A DNA stretch of 64,000 nucleotides, from positions 62,001 through 126,000 of the forward strand of contig NZ_JASITA010000014.1 in the NCBI RefSeq assembly GCF_030063415.1. The letters are read 5' to 3'. The notes beneath the pieces are model-generated. The model made no database searches. It saw only the letters and a program-made list of their open reading frames with translations, and was not told where the DNA came from. Below are positions 46,404 through 56,080 of the stretch, in pieces. Source of the DNA: Streptomyces sp. H27-C3 (GTDB lineage Bacteria; Actinomycetota; Actinomycetes; Streptomycetales; Streptomycetaceae). Both the position numbers and the translations under genes were made by a program. Within the stretch, counting starts at the first letter, position 1. The number at the start of each line of letters is the position of its first letter.

Positions 46404-46566
46404 TGTCGAAGCGACCCTGACGGACTTCGAGTCACTCGTCTACGCCTACGGCTGGCCCCCCAGCGAAAACAAACGTCTCACGGTGCGCGAGCGCCACTAC
46501 TGGCGCGACCTGGCGCTCTGGAACAAGGAAAGAAAGGAGGTGACTGCTGCGAATGCCGTCCAATGA
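46393..46566 (+). CDS. Possible +1 frameshift extension of the chaperone gene
   Basis: A +1 frame is open here and protein-like (VEATLTDFESLVYAYGWPPSENKRLTVRERHYWRDLALW...), ending at TGA 46566. It has no start codon or ribosome site of its own. Near the end of the zero frame, GTG TTT CTC could slip +1 so that tRNA-Phe re-pairs with TTC (46389-46392), and CTC TGA is the zero-frame end. A fused chaperone is inferred. A -2 shift would give the same frame. Confidence 0.45.
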   Translation, partial: SISDVEATLTDFESLVYAYGWPPSENKRLTVRERHYWRDLALWNKERKEVTAANAVQ

Positions 46567-49500
46567 CGAAAGGACCAAGGGCGAGCCCAATGTGGCCGGT
46601 CGCCTCCTCGGCACCCACTCGGTGGCCAAGTCAGTCGAGGATCTCGAAGCCCAGATCAAGCAACTCGCCAAGAACGTCGGCAAGATCAACCACGCATTCC
46701 AGGGCGTCGGCGCGTCCATGGGATCAGGCTTCGGCAGCAAGCCATCCAACTTCCCCACCGCCAACGCCCCCTATGCGGCTGGCCAGTCACAGGCAGGCGG
46801 CGCGGGCCCGAACGCGCCTGGGTCCGGCGAACAGCAGGCTGCTCAGATCATGCAGCAGCGCATGGGCGCCCGTCGTGCCTCACAGAACGAGAGGACCACC
46901 CAGGCCGCCGACGAGCGCCGCCGTCGAGAGGATGAGACACGGCGCCAGCGCGAACAGGCGCACCGCGACCGCACGGAAGCCAACCAGCGCCGAGCCGACG
47001 AAGCGCAGCGTCAGCAGCAGGCCATGCGCGACGCGCAGGAGCAGGCCCGGCGTGCCCGGGATGAGTCCAACGCCAGGGCTCGCGCAGCGCTCACGATGCG
47101 TGTGGGAGGAGCGGGTGGCATCCCGCCGCGCCCGACCTACCGACCCACAGCGGGTACTCCCAGTGGCGGGGGAGGCAGCACCAGCCTGCTCGGCGGTGGG
47201 TGGGCAGTTCCCGGAGGCTCTGGGGGTGGAGGTGGCGACAACCCCCGTCTCTCGTACGGCATGGGCCAAGCGGCAGGCAAGGCCGTGTCCTGGGGGGCCG
47301 GGAAGTTCACCGCCCGCACCGACCACATGCGCGACCAGGCCAACGAGATGGACCGCTACGCCGCGTTCGCGTACAGCAACTGGGGCGACACCGACAAGGG
47401 CTACTGGTCGCAGAAGAACAAGCTGCGCAACGACGCCATGCACTCCTCGACCGCCCTGTCTACCGAGGACCTCAACACCGGCCTCTTCGAGGTGGACAAG
47501 CGCCTCGGCATGGGCCGTGGCATGGCTGAGCGTCGTACCTTGCACAAGCAGGCTTCCGGCTACGCGCTTCTCGATCCCTCCATGGGTGTTGCCGACTCCG
47601 CTCGGATGATGACCAGCATGTACACGCCGCAGGCGTCCATGCAGTACCAGGTCATGGGGATGGGGTCCACCATCGGCGCTGGCGGCAGCCGGATGTCGCA
47701 GTCCCAGCTCAACTCGAACGTCCTGGACCAGGTCTTCCGCAAGGGCTACTCGTCCAAGAACGTACAGGCCGCATCCGAGCAGGGTGGATCACTGCGGGTC
47801 ACGCTCGAAGGCCAGGCGCGGCAGATGGGCCAGGACCAGGAGTGGGTCGAGCAACGCCTGAGCCAGCTCCAGTCGCAGTCCCGCTGGCAGGAGAAGACCG
47901 GCGGGACGAACGCCCAGTACGACAAGCTCCTCCAGGATGCGGGCGGTACCGGCGACCTCGCCCAAGAGGCACGGAAGAAGCTCCAGGACGGCGGCCTGGA
48001 CGTCGACAACCTCGTCAACCAGAGCAAGCGCAAGGAGGGCGAAGAGCGCCGCCACGACAGCCAGATGATGGACGCCTTCGCCCCGGCGCTCCAGAAGACG
48101 ACCGACGTCGTCATCGATTTCAAGGAAGCCCTCAACTCCATACTGGAACTGCCCGGACTCAAGCACGTGGTCGGTGGAGCCCAGGGCATCAACGCCGGTA
48201 CGGGTGGGCGGGCGATGAGCACCTTGAGCGGCGCAGGTACCGGCGCACTCATGGGCGCGGGTATCGGTTCCGTCGTTCCTGGTATCGGCACCGGGATCGG
48301 CGCGGTGGCCGGTGGTGTGATCGGCGGCGTCGCGGGCCTGATCGGGGGCGGCGCGGAGGGGGGAGGCGGGTCCATCGGGGGAGGAGCCTCCAAAGGCTCC
48401 GGCAACCCGAAGACACGGGCCAACCTCAATCAGGGCTCCGCGAACTCAGCCATCCGCGCTGCCATGACGCAGATCGGCGTGGACTACTCCTGGGGCGGAG
48501 GCGGCCCCAAGGGGCCCTCTCGTGGATTCGCTCAGGGCGCCAAGACGGTCGGATTCGACTGCTCGTCGCTCATGCAATACGCCTACTCGAAAGTCGGCGT
48601 CAAGATCGGCCGGACGACGCAGCAGCAACTCACTGAGGGTAAGGGAGTCAGCTTCAAGGACCGCCGCCCCGGAGACTTGATGTTCCCGAACAGCGGTCAC
48701 GTCGTCATGTATCTCGGCAATGGGAAGATCGTCCATGCTCCGCGCACTGGACAGAAAATCAGGGTCGACCCCGAAGACCACTTCGGCAAGTACATAGCTG
48801 TCCGTCGCCTGGTCGCGGGTGGCGGCGACACATTCGCCACTGATGAGGACGGATCTACCTCGTCCGAAGCGGGTGCGGGAAACGACAACTCCGCGAAGAC
48901 CGGCGCGGACACTATGGGCTCCGTCACCAATGCCTATGGCAGCGTCAACGAGGTCGATGCCATCGCGGCGGCGCTCGGTGCAGGGGGCCAGGGACCGGCA
49001 GGCTCGGGTGCCTCTGCGAAGAGCAGGGACAGTGGCGACGAGAGCCTGGTCGGCGCCGACGTCGACACAGGGAAGTACAACTGGGGTGCCATCAAAGGGC
49101 GTTATACCAAGGTTCCGGCACCGCCCGGCTGGGTCAAGGCCGCGATCCAGCGTGGCATGGCAGCCAAGAGCGTGTCCGGCGCGGAATGGGCCCGGGGCCT
49201 GGCCACGATCGCCTACCGGGAATCCGGATACCGCAAGGACGCGCGGAACGACTGGGATTCCAATGCGAAGAACGGCGATCCAAGCGTCGGCCTTTTCCAG
49301 GTAATCGGGAGCACTTTCAAGTCCTACCGGGCGAAGTCTCTGCCGAACAGCCAGAGTGATCCGGCCGCCTCCGCAGCAGCCGCAATCGGCTGGATCAAGG
49401 CCAAGTACGGCGGCATCGGGAAGGTGCAGCAAGCCAACCCCAACAAGCCGCCCAAGGGTTACGCAGTGGGGGCCTGGGACCTTCCCGGAAATGAGATCGC

Positions 49501-49789
49501 TCAGGTCCACAAGGGCGAGATGATCGTCCCCGCCCGGACCGCACAGACCATCCGCAACGCCCTGCTCCAGGAGTCCATCCCGGTCCGGTCGACAAGCAAC
49601 GACGTTGTCCAGGGCCCCAAGCGCGGAGCGACTGGCAGTGGCGCCGTAAGCATCCAATTCGCGCAGGGCGCCATCAGCGTAATCGTGCAGGGAGCAGCCA
49701 ATAAAAGCTCGGCGGCGCTGGCGGGACGGCAGATAGTCGACGCCATCGCAGCAGACAAGCGCATCAAGGAAATCGGGGCGGGTTCGTAA
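46553..49789 (+). CDS. Tape measure protein with NlpC/P60 and transglycosylase-like domains
   Basis: 1078 residues; ATG 46553 follows AAGGAGGTGA. Residues 100-190 are an Arg/Glu/Gln coiled coil. About 560-625 is a glycine-rich hydrophobic segment (GALMGAGIGSVVPGIGTGIGAVAGG). Residues about 630-760 form an NlpC/P60 domain (GFDCSSLMQYAYSKVG with the catalytic Cys; PNSGHVVMYLGNGKIVHA with the His). Residues about 850-965 resemble a lytic transglycosylase (ATIAYRESGYRKDARN, GLFQVIGSTF). It sets tail length and probably opens peptidoglycan on injection. Confidence 0.9.
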   Translation: MPSNDERTKGEPNVAGRLLGTHSVAKSVEDLEAQIKQLAKNVGKINHAFQGVGASMGSGFGSKPSNFPTANAPYAAGQSQAGGAGPNAPGSGEQQAAQIMQQRMGARRASQNERTTQAADERRRREDETRRQREQAHRDRTEANQRRADEAQRQQQAMRDAQEQARRARDESNARARAALTMRVGGAGGIPPRPTYRPTAGTPSGGGGSTSLLGGGWAVPGGSGGGGGDNPRLSYGMGQAAGKAVSWGAGKFTARTDHMRDQANEMDRYAAFAYSNWGDTDKGYWSQKNKLRNDAMHSSTALSTEDLNTGLFEVDKRLGMGRGMAERRTLHKQASGYALLDPSMGVADSARMMTSMYTPQASMQYQVMGMGSTIGAGGSRMSQSQLNSNVLDQVFRKGYSSKNVQAASEQGGSLRVTLEGQARQMGQDQEWVEQRLSQLQSQSRWQEKTGGTNAQYDKLLQDAGGTGDLAQEARKKLQDGGLDVDNLVNQSKRKEGEERRHDSQMMDAFAPALQKTTDVVIDFKEALNSILELPGLKHVVGGAQGINAGTGGRAMSTLSGAGTGALMGAGIGSVVPGIGTGIGAVAGGVIGGVAGLIGGGAEGGGGSIGGGASKGSGNPKTRANLNQGSANSAIRAAMTQIGVDYSWGGGGPKGPSRGFAQGAKTVGFDCSSLMQYAYSKVGVKIGRTTQQQLTEGKGVSFKDRRPGDLMFPNSGHVVMYLGNGKIVHAPRTGQKIRVDPEDHFGKYIAVRRLVAGGGDTFATDEDGSTSSEAGAGNDNSAKTGADTMGSVTNAYGSVNEVDAIAAALGAGGQGPAGSGASAKSRDSGDESLVGADVDTGKYNWGAIKGRYTKVPAPPGWVKAAIQRGMAAKSVSGAEWARGLATIAYRESGYRKDARNDWDSNAKNGDPSVGLFQVIGSTFKSYRAKSLPNSQSDPAASAAAAIGWIKAKYGGIGKVQQANPNKPPKGYAVGAWDLPGNEIAQVHKGEMIVPARTAQTIRNALLQESIPVRSTSNDVVQGPKRGATGSGAVSIQFAQGAISVIVQGAANKSSAALAGRQIVDAIAADKRIKEIGAGS

Positions 49790-50502
49790 TGTTCTCAAGC
49801 ATCCACAAGGAACTCAACGCCGACCAGGACAGCAATGGACAGGTCGACCCCAGGCAGCTTCCTACCGGTGGCATCGGATGGTGGGGCGGGGACATTGGCT
49901 CCGGCAAGGACGACTTCCTTACATTCCCCCAGGGATGGATCGTCACCGATACCTCCCAGCTCCCGAAGAAAGACAGGAACCCGTACTACTTCAAGTTCCA
50001 CTACAACCCCTCGACCGTGAACGTCACGCACGGCCTCGACATGGCAAACATGACCCCCGCTGAATGGCAGCGATCCGAGGCCGACACGGGAACCGCGATC
50101 CTCCCGATCAACTCCTCGTGCTCCTTCAGCCTGTTCTTCGACCGCACCTACGACATCCTCAGCAGGCGGAAGACTCCACAGTCCCGGTACGGCGTGATGT
50201 TCGATATCAACGCTCTGTACAACGTGGTCGGAGTCAACTCGAAGTCACGGACCAGCAGCGCTGCGGGAGAGAGCAGCGACAGCGAGAGCGAACCCTCTTC
50301 GGACGCTGGCCAGGTACCGGACACAGTCACCGGACCAATGCAGATGCGCCCGATCTACGCGCACTTCGGAGGCGGCGATGCTCTCTTCTACTACGGCTTC
50401 ATCAGCAATATCAGCATCGACTACGTGCATTACACGCAGGCGTTGATACCTCAGCGAGCGGGGATGAGCCTCACACTAACGGGACTCCCGCAAACTAACT
50501 AG
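49789..50502 (+). CDS. Putative tail-tip/baseplate protein, 237 aa
   Basis: Starts at ATG 49789, one base overlap with the tape measure stop. Contains YYFKFHYNPSTVNVTHGLDMANM and a C-terminal PIYAHFGGGDALFYYGFISNISIDYVHYTQALIPQRAGMSLTLTGLP, the type of protein placed between tape measure and LysM gene in contractile phages. A Ser/Asp/Glu-rich linker (SAAGESSDSESEPSSD) separates the halves. Role in the baseplate hub inferred. Confidence 0.65.
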   Translation: MFSSIHKELNADQDSNGQVDPRQLPTGGIGWWGGDIGSGKDDFLTFPQGWIVTDTSQLPKKDRNPYYFKFHYNPSTVNVTHGLDMANMTPAEWQRSEADTGTAILPINSSCSFSLFFDRTYDILSRRKTPQSRYGVMFDINALYNVVGVNSKSRTSSAAGESSDSESEPSSDAGQVPDTVTGPMQMRPIYAHFGGGDALFYYGFISNISIDYVHYTQALIPQRAGMSLTLTGLPQTN

Positions 50503-50512
50503 GGTAATCCAC

Positions 50513-50791
50513 ATGATCAGCAGTAACTCACGCTACGCGGCTAACCCCGTCGAGATCGTCACCGGCCCCGACGGGAATACTCGCCGTGTCATTGTTCCCA
50601 TAGCGCCGGGGCCGATCCGGGCCAGAGTTATCAAGTATCGCTGGAACGAAGATGACCGAGTGGACTCGGTGGCGTCTGACTATTACCAGGACCCAACGCA
50701 ATGGTGGCGCATAGCCGAGGTGAATCCCGAGGTGCTCGACTGGACATCAATATCCCCCGGCACCATCGTCAGGATTCCCAATGCCGATTAA
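50513..50791 (+). CDS. LysM-like tail protein (P2 gpX / T4 gp53 type), 92 aa
   Basis: Contains YRWNEDDRVDSVASDYYQDPTQWWRIAEVNPEV and SISPGTIVRIP, the LysM signature of D-x-x-x-x-IA, W-x-x-I-x-x-x-N and G-x-x-L/I-x-I-P. Such small tail proteins bind near the hub and perhaps peptidoglycan. Overlaps the next gene by 11 bases. Confidence 0.75.
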   Translation: MISSNSRYAANPVEIVTGPDGNTRRVIVPIAPGPIRARVIKYRWNEDDRVDSVASDYYQDPTQWWRIAEVNPEVLDWTSISPGTIVRIPNAD

Positions 50792-51962
50792 GACGTTCGC
50801 CCCGCACGCTGAAATCGTTTACCCGAGAGTTACCTCTGCGCGCCAGTACATCACGCAGATGGACGGTCACTTCCGCGAGAGTGCTCATTCTGTCGTCGAA
50901 GTCACGGTCCAATTCTCGGTGCCCAGGTCTGCGAGCGTTCAGGGGTGGTTGCTGCAATCGGTGGGCCTCCTGACTGAAGGTACTCCGGTCCACGTCGTGT
51001 ACGGGTCCGGCCCGCACCAGAATGTCGATTACTACGGCTACGTACACTCGTACCGTATATCGACGGCGGAAACCGATCCTAAATACACCATGAATGCGGA
51101 GGTCTCAGTCACCTACACCCTGACGGGAGCCTCCAGCGATATGCAGTCCCAGAGGAGCCGCGCCTGGCGCGCGGTATCTCCTTCCTACATCGCCCGTACC
51201 GTATGCCGGTCCTATCGGCTCGCACCCTTCATCCAGCGGGGCGCTACCCGGCTGGCGGAGAGGGCCCAGAACTCCCAGAGCGACTTCGCCTTCCTCCGTG
51301 ACATGGCAGAAGAGCTTGGCCTCCGACTGGTCGTCGACAACACTTCCGTTTATCTGACCGAACCGCTGGTGTCTTTGCGTCGCGGCCGAGAGATTCCCAG
51401 CTTCCACCTCACCAAGATCAGCGGAATCCGGGACTCGGTCTACTCCTTCGACGTGCTGACCGGCGAACTGGAGCCTGGCGGCGGCAAGCGGACACGAGTC
51501 GAGTCGTTCGGCTACAACCGGCACACCAAGTTCCTCTCCCGCACGGTGGCGCGAACCTCCGCTCAGGCGCGGTACACGTCGTACACCACCGCCCTGCCCA
51601 GTTCCTCCCAGAAGGAGGCTGGAGGCCGGGCTGCTGGCAAGGCATCAACGTCGGCGCTCTGGGTCCAGGCCCAGTCGAGAGTGCGGGGCGATGGCCGCCT
51701 CAAGGTAGGGCACGAGGTGTGGTTCCAGGGTGTCGGCATGGGACCGAAGAACATCGGCACCTGGATGGTGCGCGAGGTCGCTCATCACCTGGAAATCCAC
51801 CCGACCGATTCACGCCTGTCCACGTTCCGGAGCGACCTCGTCGTGGGCCGCAACCGTCCCGACGGCCTCGACGTAATCCGCCGGGACGACCTGACCGCCA
51901 CCATCACGGCCTCCAGTCTGTCGACGGGCCGCTGGCACGCCCAGCACATCGGAGAGCGCTGA
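50781..51962 (+). CDS. Baseplate hub protein, late-control-D / gp27-like
   Basis: 393 residues. The layout is that of P2 gpD/T4 gp27: beta-rich N-terminus, PVHVVYGSGPHQNVDYYGYVHS, then QSDFAFLRDMAEELGLRLVVDNTSVYLTEP (the S-D-x-x-F-L-x-x-x-A-E-x-x-G motif), and a C-terminal HLEIHPTDSRLSTFRSDLVVGRN. Forms the trimeric hub between tube and spike. Adjoins the spike gene by TGATG. Confidence 0.8.
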   Translation: MPIKTFAPHAEIVYPRVTSARQYITQMDGHFRESAHSVVEVTVQFSVPRSASVQGWLLQSVGLLTEGTPVHVVYGSGPHQNVDYYGYVHSYRISTAETDPKYTMNAEVSVTYTLTGASSDMQSQRSRAWRAVSPSYIARTVCRSYRLAPFIQRGATRLAERAQNSQSDFAFLRDMAEELGLRLVVDNTSVYLTEPLVSLRRGREIPSFHLTKISGIRDSVYSFDVLTGELEPGGGKRTRVESFGYNRHTKFLSRTVARTSAQARYTSYTTALPSSSQKEAGGRAAGKASTSALWVQAQSRVRGDGRLKVGHEVWFQGVGMGPKNIGTWMVREVAHHLEIHPTDSRLSTFRSDLVVGRNRPDGLDVIRRDDLTATITASSLSTGRWHAQHIGER

Positions 51963-54112
51963 TGCATCAGACGGGAACGTTCCAGGCGGTCGTGTCGAAC
52001 ACGACCGATCCACAAGAGCGCGGTCGCGTCCGCCTGCAAGTGCCTCAGCTATCCGGGACCGCGACACAGCCATGGGCACGCCCTGCGTTCGACGGAACAC
52101 GGGTACCCGCCGTGGGGGAAGACGTCTGGGTCTTCTACGAAGGCGGCGACCCGGACCGGGCTGTCTACATGTCGAACCCGACGGCTGAAGACTTCAACGA
52201 CTACGACCCCATCGAACCGCTCGTCAGTACGCAGAAGTCCTCAATCACTTACCGCGACGCGCAGACGGTGTACTACCTGTTCGGCGACGCGATATGGCCG
52301 TCGGTCTCCCTGGTCGTCCCTCCCTCTGGAAGCATCTTCGTTTCTACCTCCGGCACCGTCTTCCCGGGGAAGCAGCTCACCTCCGAAGCCTCCGTTGCCT
52401 GGGCAATCTACGACGACGACCTCAAGGCGTACGTGTACAACCTCGGACGCCTCGGTGAAGTGCGGCGACGGGGCACCAAGGTTGGCGCTACGGCGCCCGG
52501 TGTCAACGGAACGATGATGACCCGGCGGTACCTGGCCAAGGGACTCACCCCAGGTAACCGCATCCGGGTACGGCCCATGTACTGGTTCGCGAACAGCGAG
52601 GCATCTGAATACGCGAAGATCTCCGAGGGCACCCTGGTTGTCGAGCCGGTCCCGCTCTCCCCGTATCCGCCGATCTCAACCCAGCAGACGCGTCAGCCGA
52701 AGTACCTGAACAGCTCGTACGCCAACTTCCCCGAGGACGAGCTGGCCGAGATCCCGGCCGTGGTGCCGCCCTCGGGCAAGATGTTCGTCTCCATATCCGG
52801 CTTGCTGTCTCCCTCGTCCGCAACCGTCGGCGACGACATCTTCTACTCGTGGACAGCCTCCGGCAGCAGCGGCTGGACCGACAACGTCTCCCACCAGGTG
52901 AAGCAGCTCGTCACCACGAACTTCAACGCGGTCTGCGCAGGCACCCGGCGGACCCTGCTGACCGGGATGACCCCAGGCGACGTCGTGCGATTCCGGCCCG
53001 TCTACGGCACCGACAGCTCACTCAGCAGCACAACCTTCACGGCCACCTCCGGACAGCTCGTCGTCGAGCCGGTCATCGACGCGCCGGACCTGCCCGTGCA
53101 GCAGTCAACGCAGAAGACGCAGCCGATCCTTCTCGGCGGATCGAACTGGATCGACTTCACCGAGCCCCAGTGGCAGCCCGTCACAACGAAGGTGCCACCC
53201 ACAGGAAGCCTCCTCGTCAGCATCAGTGCTTCCATGTGGTCCCAGGAATCAGATACGAGCGAACTGCGCATCGGTTGGAAGGTCACCGGGGATTACGGAT
53301 GGAGCGGTGACGGCGTCGTCCAGGCCCTGATGACCAAGGGCAGGACATGGTCGGCCTGCGGGACGAAGCGGCATCTGCTGGAGGGCCTGACGCCGGGTTC
53401 TACGGTCACGATCACACCCCAGTACTGGTGCTCGGCGAACTCGACCAGCGGGAGCACCCAGACCAACATCGTCTCGGGCGGGCAGCTCGCCGTTGAGCCA
53501 GTACGGGCTGGAAATGCCGCTCGGCTGGCTCAGCAGCTCGCTTCGCAGGAGAACGAGACCGCCCACTTCCAGGTCGTCGCCAACGCCACGGTTCGGGACT
53601 CCTTCCGCCCGGCGGACGGCGACGCCTACGTCATGGCGGACTCGGAATCGATCCTCGCCAAGGTGAACGGGAAGTGGCTCACCGTCGCGGAGAAGCGCCC
53701 CTACATCCTGGTCCACAAGGACAGCTTCTTGGTGACGACGACTTCCGACTACTTTCCGTGGACCAGCGTCCTCTCACAAAACGAGAACGGCCTCTACTCC
53801 CCACAGGACCCTGACGCGCTGTACACCACCAGGGACGGAATCTACGAGCTCAACGTGAACTGTCGGTGGGGTAATGCCACGACAGCTAACCGCGCGTGGT
53901 TGCAGGTGGGCGGAAAAGAATTCCGTGTGTGGTCGCTGGAGGCGGCCAGCTCCAATGCTCAGGGCGTCTCCGGCACCGTCATTGCCGCACTCAAGTCAGG
54001 GTCGCAGATCAGGCTGGCTATGCGGGCGGGAGCGAATGGAACGGCTACTGATATCCGTATGTCCGTAGAATACAAGGGCCCCTGCACGAGCGGAAAGTAT
54101 GACAATGTCTAA
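51962..54112 (+). CDS. gp5/VgrG-like tail spike fused to repeated beta modules and C1q-like domain
   Basis: 716 residues from ATG 51962. Residues 1-75 are the OB-fold of spike proteins (ERGRVRLQVPQL ... WARPAFDG ... PAVGEDVWVFYEGGDPDRAVYM). Three tandem modules follow, each about 125 residues and marked by VPPSGSIFVS/VPPSGKMFVS/VPPTGSLLVS ... LTPG/MTPG/LTPG ... LVVEPV/LVVEPV/LAVEPV. The last ~130 residues (TRDGIYELNVNCRWG through LKSGSQIRLAMRAGANG) look C1q/TNF-like. The fusion suggests the spike also acts as a fibre or adhesin. Confidence 0.75.
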   Translation: MHQTGTFQAVVSNTTDPQERGRVRLQVPQLSGTATQPWARPAFDGTRVPAVGEDVWVFYEGGDPDRAVYMSNPTAEDFNDYDPIEPLVSTQKSSITYRDAQTVYYLFGDAIWPSVSLVVPPSGSIFVSTSGTVFPGKQLTSEASVAWAIYDDDLKAYVYNLGRLGEVRRRGTKVGATAPGVNGTMMTRRYLAKGLTPGNRIRVRPMYWFANSEASEYAKISEGTLVVEPVPLSPYPPISTQQTRQPKYLNSSYANFPEDELAEIPAVVPPSGKMFVSISGLLSPSSATVGDDIFYSWTASGSSGWTDNVSHQVKQLVTTNFNAVCAGTRRTLLTGMTPGDVVRFRPVYGTDSSLSSTTFTATSGQLVVEPVIDAPDLPVQQSTQKTQPILLGGSNWIDFTEPQWQPVTTKVPPTGSLLVSISASMWSQESDTSELRIGWKVTGDYGWSGDGVVQALMTKGRTWSACGTKRHLLEGLTPGSTVTITPQYWCSANSTSGSTQTNIVSGGQLAVEPVRAGNAARLAQQLASQENETAHFQVVANATVRDSFRPADGDAYVMADSESILAKVNGKWLTVAEKRPYILVHKDSFLVTTTSDYFPWTSVLSQNENGLYSPQDPDALYTTRDGIYELNVNCRWGNATTANRAWLQVGGKEFRVWSLEAASSNAQGVSGTVIAALKSGSQIRLAMRAGANGTATDIRMSVEYKGPCTSGKYDNV

Positions 54113-54509
54113 GCAACTGGCAATCCCCTTCGCTCTCGACGCAACTGGCAAGGTCGCCAGTGTTGAACACCCGGATCGGCAGCTCTCTCAGCGGGTGCGG
54201 GCAGTCGTTGCCGTCGCGCCCACAGAACGGGTCATGCAGCCCGAGTTCGGTACAGACTTGCGGGCCTTCCTGTTCGCTGCGAATGACGCGATCACCAGGG
54301 ACGCAATACGCCGCACCGTGCAGACATCCGCCAGCAGATGGGAGCCGAAGGCGGTGGTGAAGTCGATCGAGCCGATCGTAAAAGACGAGGAGCAGGGAAT
54401 CGCTGACGTCTTCGTCGACATCGGTTACTCGAACACAGATCCCGAAGCGACCGGCGACCGCTTTGAGGACATCGTGGTCCGCCCGGGAGGCGGCGTCGAC
54501 ACTTACTAA
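54105..54509 (+). CDS. Baseplate wedge protein gp25-like
   Basis: 134 residues. ATG 54105 is preferred because GGAAAG lies seven bases before; ATG 54099 is too close to it. GPW/gp25 pattern: LSQRVRAVVAVAPTERVMQPEFGTDLRAFLF (E-F-G-T-x-L), ITRDAIRRTV, and a closing beta pair. Sits, as usual, just before the J-like wedge gene and nucleates sheath assembly on the baseplate. Confidence 0.85.
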   Translation: MSKQLAIPFALDATGKVASVEHPDRQLSQRVRAVVAVAPTERVMQPEFGTDLRAFLFAANDAITRDAIRRTVQTSASRWEPKAVVKSIEPIVKDEEQGIADVFVDIGYSNTDPEATGDRFEDIVVRPGGGVDTY

Positions 54510-54571
54510 TAGCTTTCCGGGTCGGGGGCACAGAATTGGGAGAAACACGACCCCAGAGATCAGGAGCACGC

Positions 54572-56080
54572 ATGGCGGAGAGTGAGCCCGTAAAGCCGTC
54601 CGTCGACTACACGTCGAAGGATTTCCAGGGCTTCCGTCAGGCCATGCTCGACCACGCAACCCAGATCTTCCCGGAATGGACGGGTCGCAACACAGCGGAT
54701 TTCGGGGTCACGCTCGTCGAGCTTATGGCGTACCTGGGGGACATCCTTTCCTACTACCAGGACGCTGCCTCGCGTGAAGCCTTCCTCTCGACAGCCACCC
54801 GCCGGGAGTCGATCCTCGAACTCGCGCGGATGCTCGGGTATGAACCGGACGTAGCAGCCCCTGCGGCGGGGACGGTTGTGCTGGCCACGGAGGAGTCCCA
54901 GGCCACCGCAGTCCTCATCCCGACAGGCACCAAGCTGACGACGGACTTCGTCGAGGCGCTGGACCGGCCGCTTGTCTTCGAGACCACACAGGACTTCACG
55001 CTCGCCCCATCCGGCGGGTCGGCCAGCATCCCCGTGCTCGAAGGCGAGACGGCAGGGACGGCACCGCTGCGCATCCTGCGGAACACCGCACAGGAGCAGG
55101 AGATCCTGACCGAAAGCCTGGGTACGTCAACTGGGTCCGTGGAGCAGACGTTCATCCTCTCCGAGGCCCCGGCCATTCTCGACAGCATCCGCCTGTTCAT
55201 TGAGGAGGGCAGCGACGCCGTGGAATGGCGGCAGGTCAGCTCTCTCCTGGAGTGGGGGCCGCTCGACAAGGTCTTCCAGGTCCTCTCTTCACTGGACGGC
55301 ACGACCGCAGTCATCGTCGGCGACGGCCTCACCGGATCGGTGCCCGCAGTGGGACAGCCCATGTATGCCGCCTATCGCACGGGCGGCGGGGCCATCGGCA
55401 ACGTCCAGGCGAACACCCTGGTCGACATCATGGACGGCCTCGCAGGCGTGTACATCGCCTCCTCCAGCTCGATGACCGGGGGACGCGATGCAGAGTCACT
55501 GGAATCGATCCGCTCGAACGCGCCTAAAGCTCACCGCACTCAGGACCGCGCTGTCTCGCTGCGGGACTACGCAGACGTGGCGCTCTCTGTTCCCGGCGTC
55601 GCCAAGGCCAAAGCGCTTTCGAACCAGACGACGTCCGTGAACATCCGCATCGTCGGAGCCGCCAACGCCATCCCTAGCCTGGACCTGATCGACAAGGTCG
55701 AGCGCTACATCCAGGATCGCGCGGTCGCCGGAGTCAACGTCTCCGTGTCACCGGGCGACCTGGTCAAGGTCAACATGGGGAAGTCGGACGACCCCATCAT
55801 CCTGGGGCTCTACCCCAACCACCGCCGCGAGGACGCGCTGCGTGCGGGAAAGCAAGTCCTCCAGGAGCTGCTGTCGGACGCCAACAGCTCCTTCGGCATG
55901 AACATCCCCATCTCGCGGGTGTACCGAATCCTCGACCAGATCCCCGGAGTTGAGTACGCCCGGGTCCCCTTGTTCGCCCGCGCTGATGGAGTGCAGTCCG
56001 GTCCCCAGGACGTCATTTGCCGCGACTGGGAGATACCCGTCCCGGGCGATCTCTTCATCGTCACCGACGGAGGTCTCTAA
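54572..56080 (+). CDS. Baseplate J-like wedge protein (gp6 type)
   Basis: 502 residues from ATG 54572 (AGGAG five bases before). Hallmarks: VDYTSKDFQGFRQAMLDHATQIFPEWT, TLVELMAYLGDILSYYQDAASREAFLSTATRRESILELARMLGY, and the central core AVSLRDYADVALSVPGVAKAKA plus VNVSVSPGDLVKVNM. J-like proteins form the baseplate ring. One-base overlap with the next gene (TAATG). Confidence 0.9.
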   Translation: MAESEPVKPSVDYTSKDFQGFRQAMLDHATQIFPEWTGRNTADFGVTLVELMAYLGDILSYYQDAASREAFLSTATRRESILELARMLGYEPDVAAPAAGTVVLATEESQATAVLIPTGTKLTTDFVEALDRPLVFETTQDFTLAPSGGSASIPVLEGETAGTAPLRILRNTAQEQEILTESLGTSTGSVEQTFILSEAPAILDSIRLFIEEGSDAVEWRQVSSLLEWGPLDKVFQVLSSLDGTTAVIVGDGLTGSVPAVGQPMYAAYRTGGGAIGNVQANTLVDIMDGLAGVYIASSSSMTGGRDAESLESIRSNAPKAHRTQDRAVSLRDYADVALSVPGVAKAKALSNQTTSVNIRIVGAANAIPSLDLIDKVERYIQDRAVAGVNVSVSPGDLVKVNMGKSDDPIILGLYPNHRREDALRAGKQVLQELLSDANSSFGMNIPISRVYRILDQIPGVEYARVPLFARADGVQSGPQDVICRDWEIPVPGDLFIVTDGGL

